This document shows positions 33,705 to 41,254 of a DNA stretch of 64,000 nt, piece by piece; the stretch's first letter is position 1, and every line of letters begins with the position of its first letter. This DNA is from Microbacterium sp. MM2322. GTDB taxonomy: Bacteria; Actinomycetota; Actinomycetes; Actinomycetales; Microbacteriaceae. The notes below the pieces were generated by a model. That model ran no database searches. It saw nothing but the letters and a program-made list of their open reading frames with translations, and was not told the DNA's origin. The stretch is from NCBI RefSeq assembly GCF_964186585.1, contig NZ_OZ075067.1:1488001-1552000 (forward strand), in the 5' to 3' direction. Position numbers and translations under genes: made by a program.

Positions 33705-34945
33705 TGGAGTGCGTCCAGCATGCCCTGCATCGTGGACTGAGCCGCCGCCAGCTCGGACTTGGCGTCCGCGCCTTCGACGACGATGCGGTTGACCGCGTCG
33801 GTGAGCGCGGTACTCATCGCCGGCGTGTAGTACGGGCCGCCGGTCCAGCCGTACTCGGTGGTGAGGTCGACGATGTCCTTCGCGATGCCGTCACCGAGGC
33901 TCTTGGCCTGCTCGCGCGCGGACTTCAGCGGCGGGATGTGGAATCCGTACTTGGTGCTGAACTCGATCTGCCAGTCTGTGTCGTCGATCCACTGCTTCTT
34001 GGCGATCTCCTTCGCCTTCTCGATCTTGCCCGACTTGCCGGCCACCATCTCGTTCCACTGCGAGACGCCCACGATGGGCTGTCCACCCTCGAGCGCCGGA
34101 ACCGCGAACGCGCCGACGTCGTCGCCGAGCGCCTTCTTGAGGGCGGGGATCGCCCACAGACCCTGCCAGCTGATCGCGACATCACCGGCGATGAAGGACG
34201 TCGGGTCCCACCAGTCCGTCGGTGCACCCATCAGGAGCGAGCCCGAGTCGTAGAGGTCGTGCGCCGAGGTCAGGGCATCGGCGAGCTGGGGCGAGTCGAG
34301 CGAGACCTTGGTGTTCTCGTCGTTGATGATGCCGCCGGGAGCTGCCGGCGGCAGATTGGCGGCGAGGATGCCCGCGCCACCGTCGTTGCCGAGGAACAGG
34401 CCCTTGTGGTCGGCGTTCGTGAGCTTCTTGGCCGCCTCGACGAGCTCGTCCCACGTCTGGGGGACCTCGATGCCGGCCTCCTTGAACATGGAGGGCCGGT
34501 AGACGAAGAGCTGGGCATCGGTGATCATCGGGATGCCGTAGTACTTGCCGTCGATCGTGACCGGCTTGAGGGCGATCGGGAGGATGTCGTCTTTCACCGG
34601 CTCGACGATGTCCGTGAGATCTGCGTACTGCCCCTGTCGGGCTGCCTCGACGTTGATCGCGTTGTACTCGAACAGGTCGACACCGCGGCCCGAGGCCAGC
34701 AGTGCATTGACGCGCTGGGCATAGTCGCCCTCGACCCACTGCAGGTCGATCTTCGGGTCCTTCTGCTCATCGGCCCAACGGTTGACCGCATCCTGGACAC
34801 CGGCTTCGCCGTACTGGTGGTAGAACTGCGTGATCGGGCCGTCTGCACCCCCGCCCGCGCCGCTCGAGCATCCGGAGATCAACAGCGCCGATGCGCTGAG
34901 GAGTGCTGCTGTGACTGCGAGCTTGCGTCGCTTGGGTGATGTCAT
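33701..34945 (-). CDS. ABC transporter extracellular sugar-binding lipoprotein
   Basis: 414 aa from ATG 34945. Lipoprotein signal peptide: KRRKLAVTAALLSASALLISGCSS with lipobox Cys26. The mature protein has the family 1 solute-binding pattern: ITQFYHQYGEAGVQDAVNRWADEQ, GVDLFEYNAINVEAARQGQYADLTDIV, VTIDGKYYGIPMITDAQLFVYRPSMFKEAGI. First gene of the ABC-ROK-GH27 operon. The ligand is probably an arabino- or galacto-oligosaccharide by context. AGAGAGG upstream of ATG 34945 supports the start. Confidence 0.93.
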   Translation of the reverse strand: MTSPKRRKLAVTAALLSASALLISGCSSGAGGGADGPITQFYHQYGEAGVQDAVNRWADEQKDPKIDLQWVEGDYAQRVNALLASGRGVDLFEYNAINVEAARQGQYADLTDIVEPVKDDILPIALKPVTIDGKYYGIPMITDAQLFVYRPSMFKEAGIEVPQTWDELVEAAKKLTNADHKGLFLGNDGGAGILAANLPPAAPGGIINDENTKVSLDSPQLADALTSAHDLYDSGSLLMGAPTDWWDPTSFIAGDVAISWQGLWAIPALKKALGDDVGAFAVPALEGGQPIVGVSQWNEMVAGKSGKIEKAKEIAKKQWIDDTDWQIEFSTKYGFHIPPLKSAREQAKSLGDGIAKDIVDLTTEYGWTGGPYYTPAMSTALTDAVNRIVVEGADAKSELAAAQSTMQGMLDALQ

Positions 34946-35021
34946 CCTTCTCGCCTCTCTGCGGGATGGTGACGGCGATACGGGTGTCTGATCGGTCCGC
35001 CGTCGCACCGATCGCCCTTAA

Positions 35022-35034
35022 TCTAACGGTTAAA
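35022..35034. promoter_or_regulatory. Candidate ROK operator in the SBP/ROK divergent region
   Basis: TCTAACGGTTAAA contains TAAC-G-GTTA (35024-35032), symmetric around a central G, in a short AT-rich patch between the binding-protein gene and the divergent ROK gene. It is 77 nt before ATG 34945 (minus) and 100 nt before GTG 35135 (plus). Likely target of one or both ROK proteins, but unproven. Confidence 0.4.
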
Positions 35035-35134
35035 AGAAGGAGTGGTCTACCCCCGATATCAAACCGTGTTCTGTCTGGCAGGATTTCAGGCATGCGATCG
35101 CGCGTGACGAGGCGGACGCAGGGGAGAGGGCACT

Positions 35135-36364
35135 GTGGTCGGAAAGAGGTCGTCGCGCGACATCCGGAGCGAGTCGCGTCTGGACGTTCTTCATGGCCTG
35201 CTGTCCGCCGGAACGTCGACGCGCAACCAGCTGGCGCAGACCACCGGATTGAGCGTCGCGACCGTCGCCACGATCGTGCAAGAACTCCGAGGCGAGGGCC
35301 TCGTGGTGGATGCCGGCAGCTCGACTCTCGGCGCCGGGCGGCCGACGACGATGCTCCGCGTGAACGGGGAGCGCGGGCGGATCCTCGGCATCGATGTCGC
35401 CGAGACCTACGTCCGGGCGATCGTCTTCGACGCGAGCCTCGAAGAGGTCGGTTCGGTCGAGGTTCCCATGGACGAATCGCTGCCGTCGGCGAGCAGTGTG
35501 ACCGAGAGCATCGTGCGCGCTGTCGAGACCGCACTGCGCGAGACGGCGATCGACCGCGAGCGAGTCCTGGGCGCCGGCATCGCACTTCCCGGCCTGATCA
35601 GCGCCGAAGAATCAGCGGATGCCGTCGCCCCCCGCTGGGCAGCGCGCAACGTCGAGGTCCTTCGTCAACTGCGTCAGCGCATCGGACTGCCCCTGGTGGT
35701 CGAGAACCCGCTCAAGGCGATCGCGACGGCCGAGCTGTGGTTCGGCCGCGGGCGCACCGCATCGTCGATGGTGATCGCGAACCTCGGGACAGGCGTCGGC
35801 GCGGGCATCGTGCTGGAGGGCAAGATCCTCCGCGGCGCGACGCACAGCGCAGGGGAGTGGGGGCATGCCGTCCTCGTGCTCGACGGCCGTGCGTGCCGGT
35901 GTGGCCGCCAGGGATGCGTCGAGGCCTACGTCGGAGCCCCCGGCATCCAGTTGACCCTGCGGCAACTCGCACCGGACCACGAACTGGCCGATGCTCCGCA
36001 GCGCGAGTTCATCGAAGGTCTCGCCCGTGCGCACCGGCGAACAGGGGGAGACGTCGTCGCCGACGAAGTCCTCACGCGCACCGCACACTATCTGGGGGCC
36101 GCGCTGGGCGACCTTGCGTCGATCATCGATCCCGAAGTGCTGATGCTGACGGGCTGGACGGCGTGGGCGCTCGGCGACGATCTCGTGGAGCCGACGAAGC
36201 GGGAGCTGCAGCGGCGCGCTCCCATCGGTGCCACGACGCCTATCGACCTGGGGGTGTCGACTGTGCGGGGCAGTTCGGTCGCGATCGGTATGGCAACGCT
36301 CGCGTTCGAGCGGTTCCTCGGCGACGTCGGGCTCTCGACGACGCGCCTGCCGCTCGCGCTCTGA
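35135..36364 (+). CDS. ROK family transcriptional regulator (second copy)
   Basis: 409 aa from GTG 35135, preceded by GGGGAG. The winged helix is LLSAGTSTRNQLAQTTGLSVATVATIVQELRGEGL; the ROK domain has RILGIDVAETYVRAIVFD, MVIANLGTGVGAGIVLEG and zinc cysteines CRCGRQGCVEAYVG. Divergent from the ABC operon and a likely regulator of it. Its last 13 residues (DVGLSTTRLPLAL) and stop codon lie in a 48-bp sequence repeated at 44.8 kb, so this 3' end is one junction of the island. Confidence 0.93.
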   Translation: MVGKRSSRDIRSESRLDVLHGLLSAGTSTRNQLAQTTGLSVATVATIVQELRGEGLVVDAGSSTLGAGRPTTMLRVNGERGRILGIDVAETYVRAIVFDASLEEVGSVEVPMDESLPSASSVTESIVRAVETALRETAIDRERVLGAGIALPGLISAEESADAVAPRWAARNVEVLRQLRQRIGLPLVVENPLKAIATAELWFGRGRTASSMVIANLGTGVGAGIVLEGKILRGATHSAGEWGHAVLVLDGRACRCGRQGCVEAYVGAPGIQLTLRQLAPDHELADAPQREFIEGLARAHRRTGGDVVADEVLTRTAHYLGAALGDLASIIDPEVLMLTGWTAWALGDDLVEPTKRELQRRAPIGATTPIDLGVSTVRGSSVAIGMATLAFERFLGDVGLSTTRLPLAL

Positions 36365-36368
36365 GGGC
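36321..36368 (+). repeat. 48-bp direct repeat, copy 1 (left island boundary)
   Basis: Spans the last 13 codons and the TGA of the second ROK gene plus four bases. It differs from copy 2 (44777-44824) only at the eleventh base (G here, A there), which is synonymous (Gly) in the ROK frame. Sequence outside the two copies is unrelated. Typical of an att-site duplication. Confidence 0.85.
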
Positions 36369-36429
36369 CGCCTCGAACGAGAGGTCGCCCAGCACCTCCG
36401 CTCGGCTGGGCCCGAAGACAGGGGAATAC

Positions 36430-37557
36430 TCATCGCACCACGTGGAAGAGCGCTGCGACCCCGAGACCGCCACCGACGGATGCCGCGGCCACCCCGTAAG
36501 TACTTGACGGCGCTCCGCCCCGGACGAGACGGCTGAACAGGCGAACAACGGCGACGGCCCCGCTCGCGCCCCACGGATGACCGTAGGCAAGAGCTCCGCC
36601 GCCGGCGCACACACGTGAATCGTCTTCGCCGATGTGCAGCAGGTCAAGAACTGCCAGGCTCTGCACCGCGAAGGCCTCGACGATCTCGAAAGCATCGACA
36701 TCCTTCGTTTCCAGCCCTCTGGCTGACAACACCTCCTGTACCGCAGCCGCGGCGCCGACACCCGGGATGGCGGGGTCGCAACCGACTATGGCGGTAGCGC
36801 GCACTGCCAGCCCTGGGCCCTGTCCTGGGGGAACGAGGAGAACTGTTGCCGCACCGTCGCTGATGCGGGCGGTGTTGCCCGCGGTGACCGTTCCGCCTGG
36901 GAACACCGGCGGTAGGCGCTCACGCACTGTGTCGGCCACTCCGATGGCATCGTCCTCCACGGACCCGAGGACCGAGACGATCTCACTGTCGAAGCCGCCG
37001 GAGGCGCGGAGTGCTCGCGCACGCGCGTGACTTCGGGCGGCGTGAGCATCTTGACGACGACGTGAGATGCCGCGGTGGATCGCGAGGTCCTCCGCCGCCT
37101 GGACCATGTCGGGATCCGCGAAACCCCTGGGCGCGAACGGCGCCCGCGCGTAGGGTCTGCCGTCAGTGCTGCGGGTAGGGGCCGTGGACGCGCTCTCGAC
37201 GCCACCGGCGATGCGCGCGCGTTCATCGCCAGCTCGGATAGCGGCGGCCGCATCCGCGATCGCCGCCAGGCCGCTCCCGCACTGACGATCCACCGTCCCC
37301 CCGGGGACACTGAATCCGAGGCCTGCGCCGAGGGCGGCGATGCGGCCGAGGTTGCCCCCTGGGCCCATGCAGTTGCCGAGGAGGACATCCGCCATCTCGA
37401 TCTCCGCTGTTGCGACGCGTCGCGCATCGCGCAGTGTCTGCCGTACGACCGGAGCAGCAAGTTCTCCGGCGGTGGCTCCTGCCAGTGCGCGCCCTCGGGT
37501 CCCGATGTGCGAGCGGCGGGCGGCGATGATGACGGGGTCACGGTCGATTCGGGTCAA
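36430..37557 (-). CDS. Thiolase-family protein with altered active site (YhfS-like)
   Basis: 375 aa from TTG 37557, which has GGGGAGG suitably placed upstream inside the ligase gene; longer starts overlap that gene too far. Thiolase fold: nucleophile Cys93 in DRQCGSGLAAI, GGVESAS, and His327 in YGHPWGASGA. Two usual catalytic positions differ: the NEAF motif reads VEAF (Val294 for Asn) and the C-terminal CxGGGxG motif reads ASVGGGLG (Ser360 for Cys). It may therefore not be a normal acetyl-CoA acetyltransferase. It overlaps the ligase by 20 nt, and the ligase-thiolase order matches yhfT-yhfS of Bacillus. Confidence 0.82.
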   Translation of the reverse strand: MTRIDRDPVIIAARRSHIGTRGRALAGATAGELAAPVVRQTLRDARRVATAEIEMADVLLGNCMGPGGNLGRIAALGAGLGFSVPGGTVDRQCGSGLAAIADAAAAIRAGDERARIAGGVESASTAPTRSTDGRPYARAPFAPRGFADPDMVQAAEDLAIHRGISRRRQDAHAARSHARARALRASGGFDSEIVSVLGSVEDDAIGVADTVRERLPPVFPGGTVTAGNTARISDGAATVLLVPPGQGPGLAVRATAIVGCDPAIPGVGAAAAVQEVLSARGLETKDVDAFEIVEAFAVQSLAVLDLLHIGEDDSRVCAGGGALAYGHPWGASGAVAVVRLFSRLVRGGAPSSTYGVAAASVGGGLGVAALFHVVR

Positions 37558-38650
37558 AGCGGGGCACCTCCCCGGCGAGCATTCGGCGTTCCGCTTCAGC
37601 CCGCGCGATCTTGCCGGAGGCGGTGCGCGGCAACGGGCCGGCAAACCAGCGGCGGGGGCGGTGGGATGGTGCAAGGTGGCGCGTCAGGTCGTGTAGGTCG
37701 GGCCGGTCTGGTCCGGCGAGCTCGACGTAGGCCGACAGGAGTGCTCCGAGAGACGGGTGAGGAATTCCGCACACGAACGCGTCGCGCACACCGGGCGCTG
37801 CTCGAAGTGTGGTTTCGACATCTTCGGGTATCACGGTGGCAGACGCAGTCAGGATCGCGCCGTCGCGGCGTCCGCGAATCTGAAGCGTCCCGTCCGAGAT
37901 GCGAGCCCTGTCTCCCACCGTCGCCCAATCGTCTCGTAGCCGCAGCGGGCCCGGTTCGCCCAGGTACCCGATAGCGATGTACGGAGAACTCACCCACAGC
38001 TCCTCGTCTCGGACGTCCAGCCTCACCTCGGGAAATGCGTGAAGACCGGAGCCTTCGTCGGTGGCGACAAAGGAAAGCTCCGCCGCACCGTAGTACTCGA
38101 TGACGCGCACGCCGGCAGCTTCCGCGCGAGACCTCAGGGCGAAATCCAGCGATGACCCGCCGATGAGCGCGACCCGCAGATTCGCTGGCAAGCCGGCATC
38201 CAAAACTGCTCGCAGCGCGTGCGGTGTTCCGTGCATACACGTCGCTCGCTCTGCCATCGGGGAGCCGATCGCTGCGAGACCTAAGAGGGGTCGGGGGCCG
38301 TCTTCGAGGGCATGAGCAAGCGAGAAGAGGGTCAACGACGAGGAGGGAGGGCCGGGAAGGAGGATGTGATCGTCGTGCCCGGCTTTCAACATCTCGGAAA
38401 CCGCAGCGAACGAATCGGCCCAAGAGCTCGCCGTTCGAATGACGACGCGAGGGTTCCCGCTGGATCCTGAGGTGGTTGTGGCCCACGCGACGTCCGCGGG
38501 GAGCTCCGAGGAAAGGAACGCGTCACCCGCAACGCCGTCGGGAAGCCAGTCCCAGCGGGGATCGGTGACAAGCGGTACCTGTCCGGCCGCGCGCACGGCG
38601 CGCAGCTGTTCGAGAATCTTCGGGCTGTCGGCGCGTATCGGCGTGATCAC
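37538..38650 (-). CDS. Short AMP-forming acyl-CoA ligase (YhfT-like)
   Basis: 370 aa from GTG 38650. ANL-superfamily motifs: P-loop TTSGSSGNPRVV at 59-70, YYGAAELSF at 186-194, VGDRARISDG at 245-254 and the C-terminal catalytic Lys347 in PRTASGKIAR. The P-loop lies unusually near the N-terminus, as in short MenE-type enzymes, and its usual Lys is Arg. It likely activates a carboxylic acid as an acyl-CoA for the coupled thiolase. Two adjacent inverted repeats, one like a BioQ box, lie upstream. In Bacillus the equivalent pair sits in the biotin (BirA) regulon. Confidence 0.85.
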   Translation of the reverse strand: MITPIRADSPKILEQLRAVRAAGQVPLVTDPRWDWLPDGVAGDAFLSSELPADVAWATTTSGSSGNPRVVIRTASSWADSFAAVSEMLKAGHDDHILLPGPPSSSLTLFSLAHALEDGPRPLLGLAAIGSPMAERATCMHGTPHALRAVLDAGLPANLRVALIGGSSLDFALRSRAEAAGVRVIEYYGAAELSFVATDEGSGLHAFPEVRLDVRDEELWVSSPYIAIGYLGEPGPLRLRDDWATVGDRARISDGTLQIRGRRDGAILTASATVIPEDVETTLRAAPGVRDAFVCGIPHPSLGALLSAYVELAGPDRPDLHDLTRHLAPSHRPRRWFAGPLPRTASGKIARAEAERRMLAGEVPRFDPNRP

Positions 38651-38703
38651 TGGGGCGTGAGGCTTTCTGACTCAGACGCGGGATCGCTTCTCCGCGTTTC
38701 GCT

Positions 38704-38716
38704 GGTGAACATCACC
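38704..38716. promoter_or_regulatory. Inverted repeat GGTGA-N3-TCACC upstream of the ligase gene
   Basis: GGTGAACATCACC has two perfect 5-bp arms around ACA. It lies between the ligase start codon and the TGAAC-N3-GTTCA element, only 4 nt from the latter. Could be a second site for the same or another regulator. Confidence 0.35.
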
Positions 38717-38720
38717 CTCC

Positions 38721-38733
38721 TGAACACCGTTCA
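38721..38733. promoter_or_regulatory. BioQ-like operator TGAAC-N3-GTTCA
   Basis: TGAACACCGTTCA has perfect 5-bp inverted arms. From memory the corynebacterial and mycobacterial BioQ (TetR family) box is TGAAC-N3-GTTAC; this differs at the last two bases. It lies about 70 nt upstream of the ligase start. Together with the YhfT/YhfS-like gene pair it suggests biotin-responsive control. No bioQ gene is in the window. Confidence 0.5.
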
Positions 38734-38835
38734 AGAGGACGACGTTCACTGTAGCGTTCTCGTGGCCGACTGTGGGAACGCGGACCGACTGCTCGCACCA
38801 CGATGTGTCCGCCTCCGACTGCTAGCCTGTGGCCC

Positions 38836-39453
38836 ATGGAACGTTCCCGGCCGTCATGGAATGGACTTGTCGTTTTCGACCTGGGTGAGGTTCTTGCCAC
38901 CCCGATAGACCTATATGGGCGGCTCGCCGTTGTTCTCTCCGTCGACGAGGAGCTCGTGCGGAACGCCTACTGGGTGGACCGCGATGCTCATGATCGCGGC
39001 TCGTCCGTCGAGGACTACTGGGCCGGCGTGGCAACTCGAGTGGGAGCCCAGCCGCGAGCGGAGATCAGCAAGCAGCTGGCCGAGATCGACGCATCGGCCT
39101 GGGCGACGATTCGAGCCGATGCAGAGTCCGTTCTCGCTGACGTGAAGGCTGCAGGATCGCGGATTGCGATCCTGTCCAACGCCCCTCATCCGATGGCGGC
39201 AGCTGCGCGGGCGAGTGGCTGGGGACAGTACATCGACCATTGGTTCTTCTCGTGCGAGCTTGAGGTTGCCAAGCCGGACCTTCGCGTCTACGAAATCGTC
39301 ACTGAGCGCGTCGGCGTTGCGCCACGCAGCATTCTCTTCTTCGATGATCGGCAAGTGAACGTCGAGGGTGCGTCGGCGTCGGGATGGGACGCGCGTCTGT
39401 GGACGTCCGGGGAACGCACGCGCGAGGTCCTGCTCGATCTCGGTATCTTGTGA
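38836..39453 (+). CDS. HAD-superfamily phosphatase, YihX-like
   Basis: 205 aa. HAD motifs: I with nucleophile Asp15 in VVFDLGEVL (the second Asp is replaced by Gly, as in YihX-type sugar-phosphate phosphatases), II Ser114 in ILSNAP, III Lys146 in VAKPD, IV Asp170-Asp171 in FFDDRQVN. Cap domain of about 80 residues after motif I. Likely dephosphorylates a small phosphorylated metabolite. TAGCCT (38823-38828) is 7 nt before ATG 38836, so the mRNA is probably leaderless, and a GGAACGTTCC operator covers the first codons. Followed 4 nt later by the LacI gene. Confidence 0.9.
   Translation: MERSRPSWNGLVVFDLGEVLATPIDLYGRLAVVLSVDEELVRNAYWVDRDAHDRGSSVEDYWAGVATRVGAQPRAEISKQLAEIDASAWATIRADAESVLADVKAAGSRIAILSNAPHPMAAAARASGWGQYIDHWFFSCELEVAKPDLRVYEIVTERVGVAPRSILFFDDRQVNVEGASASGWDARLWTSGERTREVLLDLGIL
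38838..38847. promoter_or_regulatory. LacI-type operator GGAACGTTCC at the HAD/LacI transcription start
   Basis: A perfect 10-bp palindrome with a central CG, beginning on the third base of the HAD start codon. With a leaderless start it would overlap +3 to +12, a strong repression position. Its core is identical to the one in front of the permease operon at 44579. Same general form as the CebR-type palindrome GGGAGCGCTCCC of other actinobacterial LacI proteins. Confidence 0.65.
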
Positions 39454-39457
39454 CGTA

Positions 39458-40519
39458 ATGGACAATGATCAGGTGCCCTCGAGTCATGCCCGCCGAGGCG
39501 GAAGGGCTAAGGCGCCCACGATCAAAGACATCGCCGTCGAAGCCGGTGTATCCAAATCGGCTGTATCACGAGCCCTTCTCGGTCAAGGGGAGGTGAGCGA
39601 TGCAACCCGTGAGCGAGTCCAGGCCGCCGCTACGCGTCTGGGTTACGTCGCCAACGCGATGGCAGCCGGCCTCCGTGCTCGGACGAAAACGGTGGGAGTC
39701 GTGCTGCGCGACATCAACCGCCCGTACTACAGTCACCTCCTCTCTGCGCTGCAGGCGCAGGCGGAAGTCCGCGGATATCGCCTCGTGGCCATGACCAGCG
39801 CGGGAGAACTCGACGTAGCCAACGCCATCAGCGCAGTCAGATCGCTTGTGTCTTTGCAAGTTGATGGTGTCATCCTGGCGTCAGCTCAGCTGGACTCCGA
39901 ATTGATCAAACCATTCGCCGAGCGTGTGCCGATGGTCGTGGCGGGGCGCATGGAGTTGGGATCCGTCCCGAGCGTATTCGGCGATGAGACGCACGGCGGT
40001 CGACGACTGGCTGAGTTCCTGCTCGGCGCGGGCCACCGACACATTGCAGTGGGGCTGGTCGACAGGGCGTACTCGATGTCACAGCATCTGAGCGGACAAG
40101 CCATGATCGATCAGATACGCGACGGCGGCGGCACCCCCGTCGTCTTCGAGATCGAAAACGACTGGCGGATGGTTGATGTTGTCGAGCCGATCTTGGGGGA
40201 CAGGAGCATTACAGCGGTCATGTGTCCCACAGACGCATCCATGTTGAACGTGCTCGGATCTCTACAGGATCGCAACGTGCGGTGCCCGGAGCACTTGTCG
40301 ATAACCGGCTACGGCGGGATCGGCGAGCTTGCGAGCGCCCACCTCGGATTCACGACGTATCGGCAGCCGGTCGATCACATCGGGGTGAATGCGATCAATC
40401 TCCTCGTCGATGCGATTGAGAGCGATCAGGATCTCGAGAAGACTCCTGAACACAGGACGGTGCACGGAGAATTCGTCACGGGGCGAACTGTGCGACTGCT
40501 TGCGGACGAAGTGATTTAA
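39458..40519 (+). CDS. LacI family transcriptional regulator (island)
   Basis: 353 aa from ATG 39458. HTH near residues 20-45: PTIKDIAVEAGVSKSAVSRALLGQGEVS, hinge RLGYVANAMAAGLRA. Core domain: VGVVLRDINRPYYSHLLSAL, VIFCP-type segment AVMCPTDASMLNVLGSL, and LSITGYGGIGELASAHLGFTTYRQPVDHIG. Second gene after HAD and so probably autoregulated through the GGAACGTTCC element; also the best candidate repressor of the convergent Ugp-like operon. A strong hairpin terminator follows. Confidence 0.93.
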   Translation: MDNDQVPSSHARRGGRAKAPTIKDIAVEAGVSKSAVSRALLGQGEVSDATRERVQAAATRLGYVANAMAAGLRARTKTVGVVLRDINRPYYSHLLSALQAQAEVRGYRLVAMTSAGELDVANAISAVRSLVSLQVDGVILASAQLDSELIKPFAERVPMVVAGRMELGSVPSVFGDETHGGRRLAEFLLGAGHRHIAVGLVDRAYSMSQHLSGQAMIDQIRDGGGTPVVFEIENDWRMVDVVEPILGDRSITAVMCPTDASMLNVLGSLQDRNVRCPEHLSITGYGGIGELASAHLGFTTYRQPVDHIGVNAINLLVDAIESDQDLEKTPEHRTVHGEFVTGRTVRLLADEVI

Positions 40520-40533
40520 GGTCTCAAAGACTC

Positions 40534-40572
40534 ATGGCCAGGATCTGACCGCAACGGGCAGATCCTGGCCAT
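40534..40572. terminator. Bidirectional terminator between LacI and the 2H phosphoesterase gene
   Basis: A perfect 14-bp stem, 40534-40547 with 40559-40572, and an 11-nt loop, lying between the two convergent island operons. Confidence 0.8.
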
Positions 40573-40583
40573 AAGCTTGCGTG

Positions 40584-41222
40584 CTACTCGGCGCCCGGGT
40601 CGGGGAGGGTCCAGGTCTTGAGATGCTGGTACCGGTGCGTGCGCCACCACTGCCCTTCCCAGTCGTCACTGTCTGTGCCGTACAGCACGACCGTTCGACC
40701 GGAGAACATCTCGGGGGCGGGGGTAGGGAGCCCTGCCAAGAGCTCGGCAAGGAATTCGCCGACCTCGTCATACAGCGTTCTGTCAACGGACAGGTCATGC
40801 GACGCTAGCGAGAGGTGGCCCCAGAACTCGGCCTCGGCCACGGGGGTGACGAGGAAGTCCTCGGTAGGCAGAGCGATGGGGAGAATCGCTGCTTTGATTG
40901 CTGTCGCGGTGTCAATGAACGGCTGATTCGGTTCTCCGTTCCCGTTCTCGTGAACGTTGAAGACATATCCGTCCCCGGTCGTTTCGAGACCCTTGTTGTG
41001 AACCGTGAACGAGGTCTTGCCGATGAGCGCGTGCTCGACGCGATCGACGATGTCGGCGATGCTCGCATCCGTCTTCAAAGAACCGACGAGCGTCGCGTGC
41101 GGGGGGAACGCTGCGGCGGAGATGAGTCCGTACTGTTGTTTCAGCGTCATGTTGGTCTGCGCTTGTACCCAGCAGGTGACGGGGTCGGGGCGCAGATAGA
41201 TCCCATATCGAGTCGGGGTCAC
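40584..41222 (-). CDS. 2H phosphoesterase superfamily protein (2'-5' RNA ligase-like)
   Basis: 212 aa from GTG 41222, with AAAGGAC upstream. Two H-x-T/S-x motifs define the 2H superfamily: His42-Ala-Thr44-Leu in PPHATLVGSL and His136-Leu-Ser138-Leu in WGHLSLASHD, spaced about 94 residues. Members act as cyclic phosphodiesterases or RNA end-processing enzymes. No signal peptide. Last gene of an operon after two permeases and a UgpB-like lipoprotein, so I infer a role in cleaving an imported phosphodiester rather than in RNA repair. Confidence 0.82.
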   Translation of the reverse strand: MTPTRYGIYLRPDPVTCWVQAQTNMTLKQQYGLISAAAFPPHATLVGSLKTDASIADIVDRVEHALIGKTSFTVHNKGLETTGDGYVFNVHENGNGEPNQPFIDTATAIKAAILPIALPTEDFLVTPVAEAEFWGHLSLASHDLSVDRTLYDEVGEFLAELLAGLPTPAPEMFSGRTVVLYGTDSDDWEGQWWRTHRYQHLKTWTLPDPGAE

Positions 41223-41254
41223 GGGTGCTGTCCTTTCTGTGAAGTCACGGGTCG

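Noticed and set aside
36387..36411. Hairpin GCCCAGC-N11-GCTGGGC after the second ROK gene
   Set aside because: Only 7 bp with a long loop and no T-rich tail; too weak to call a terminator.
37558..37674. N-terminal extension of the thiolase to an upstream codon
   Set aside because: It would overlap the ligase by over 130 nt and has no thiolase-like sequence; the TTG at 37557 has a ribosome site and gives the normal family length.
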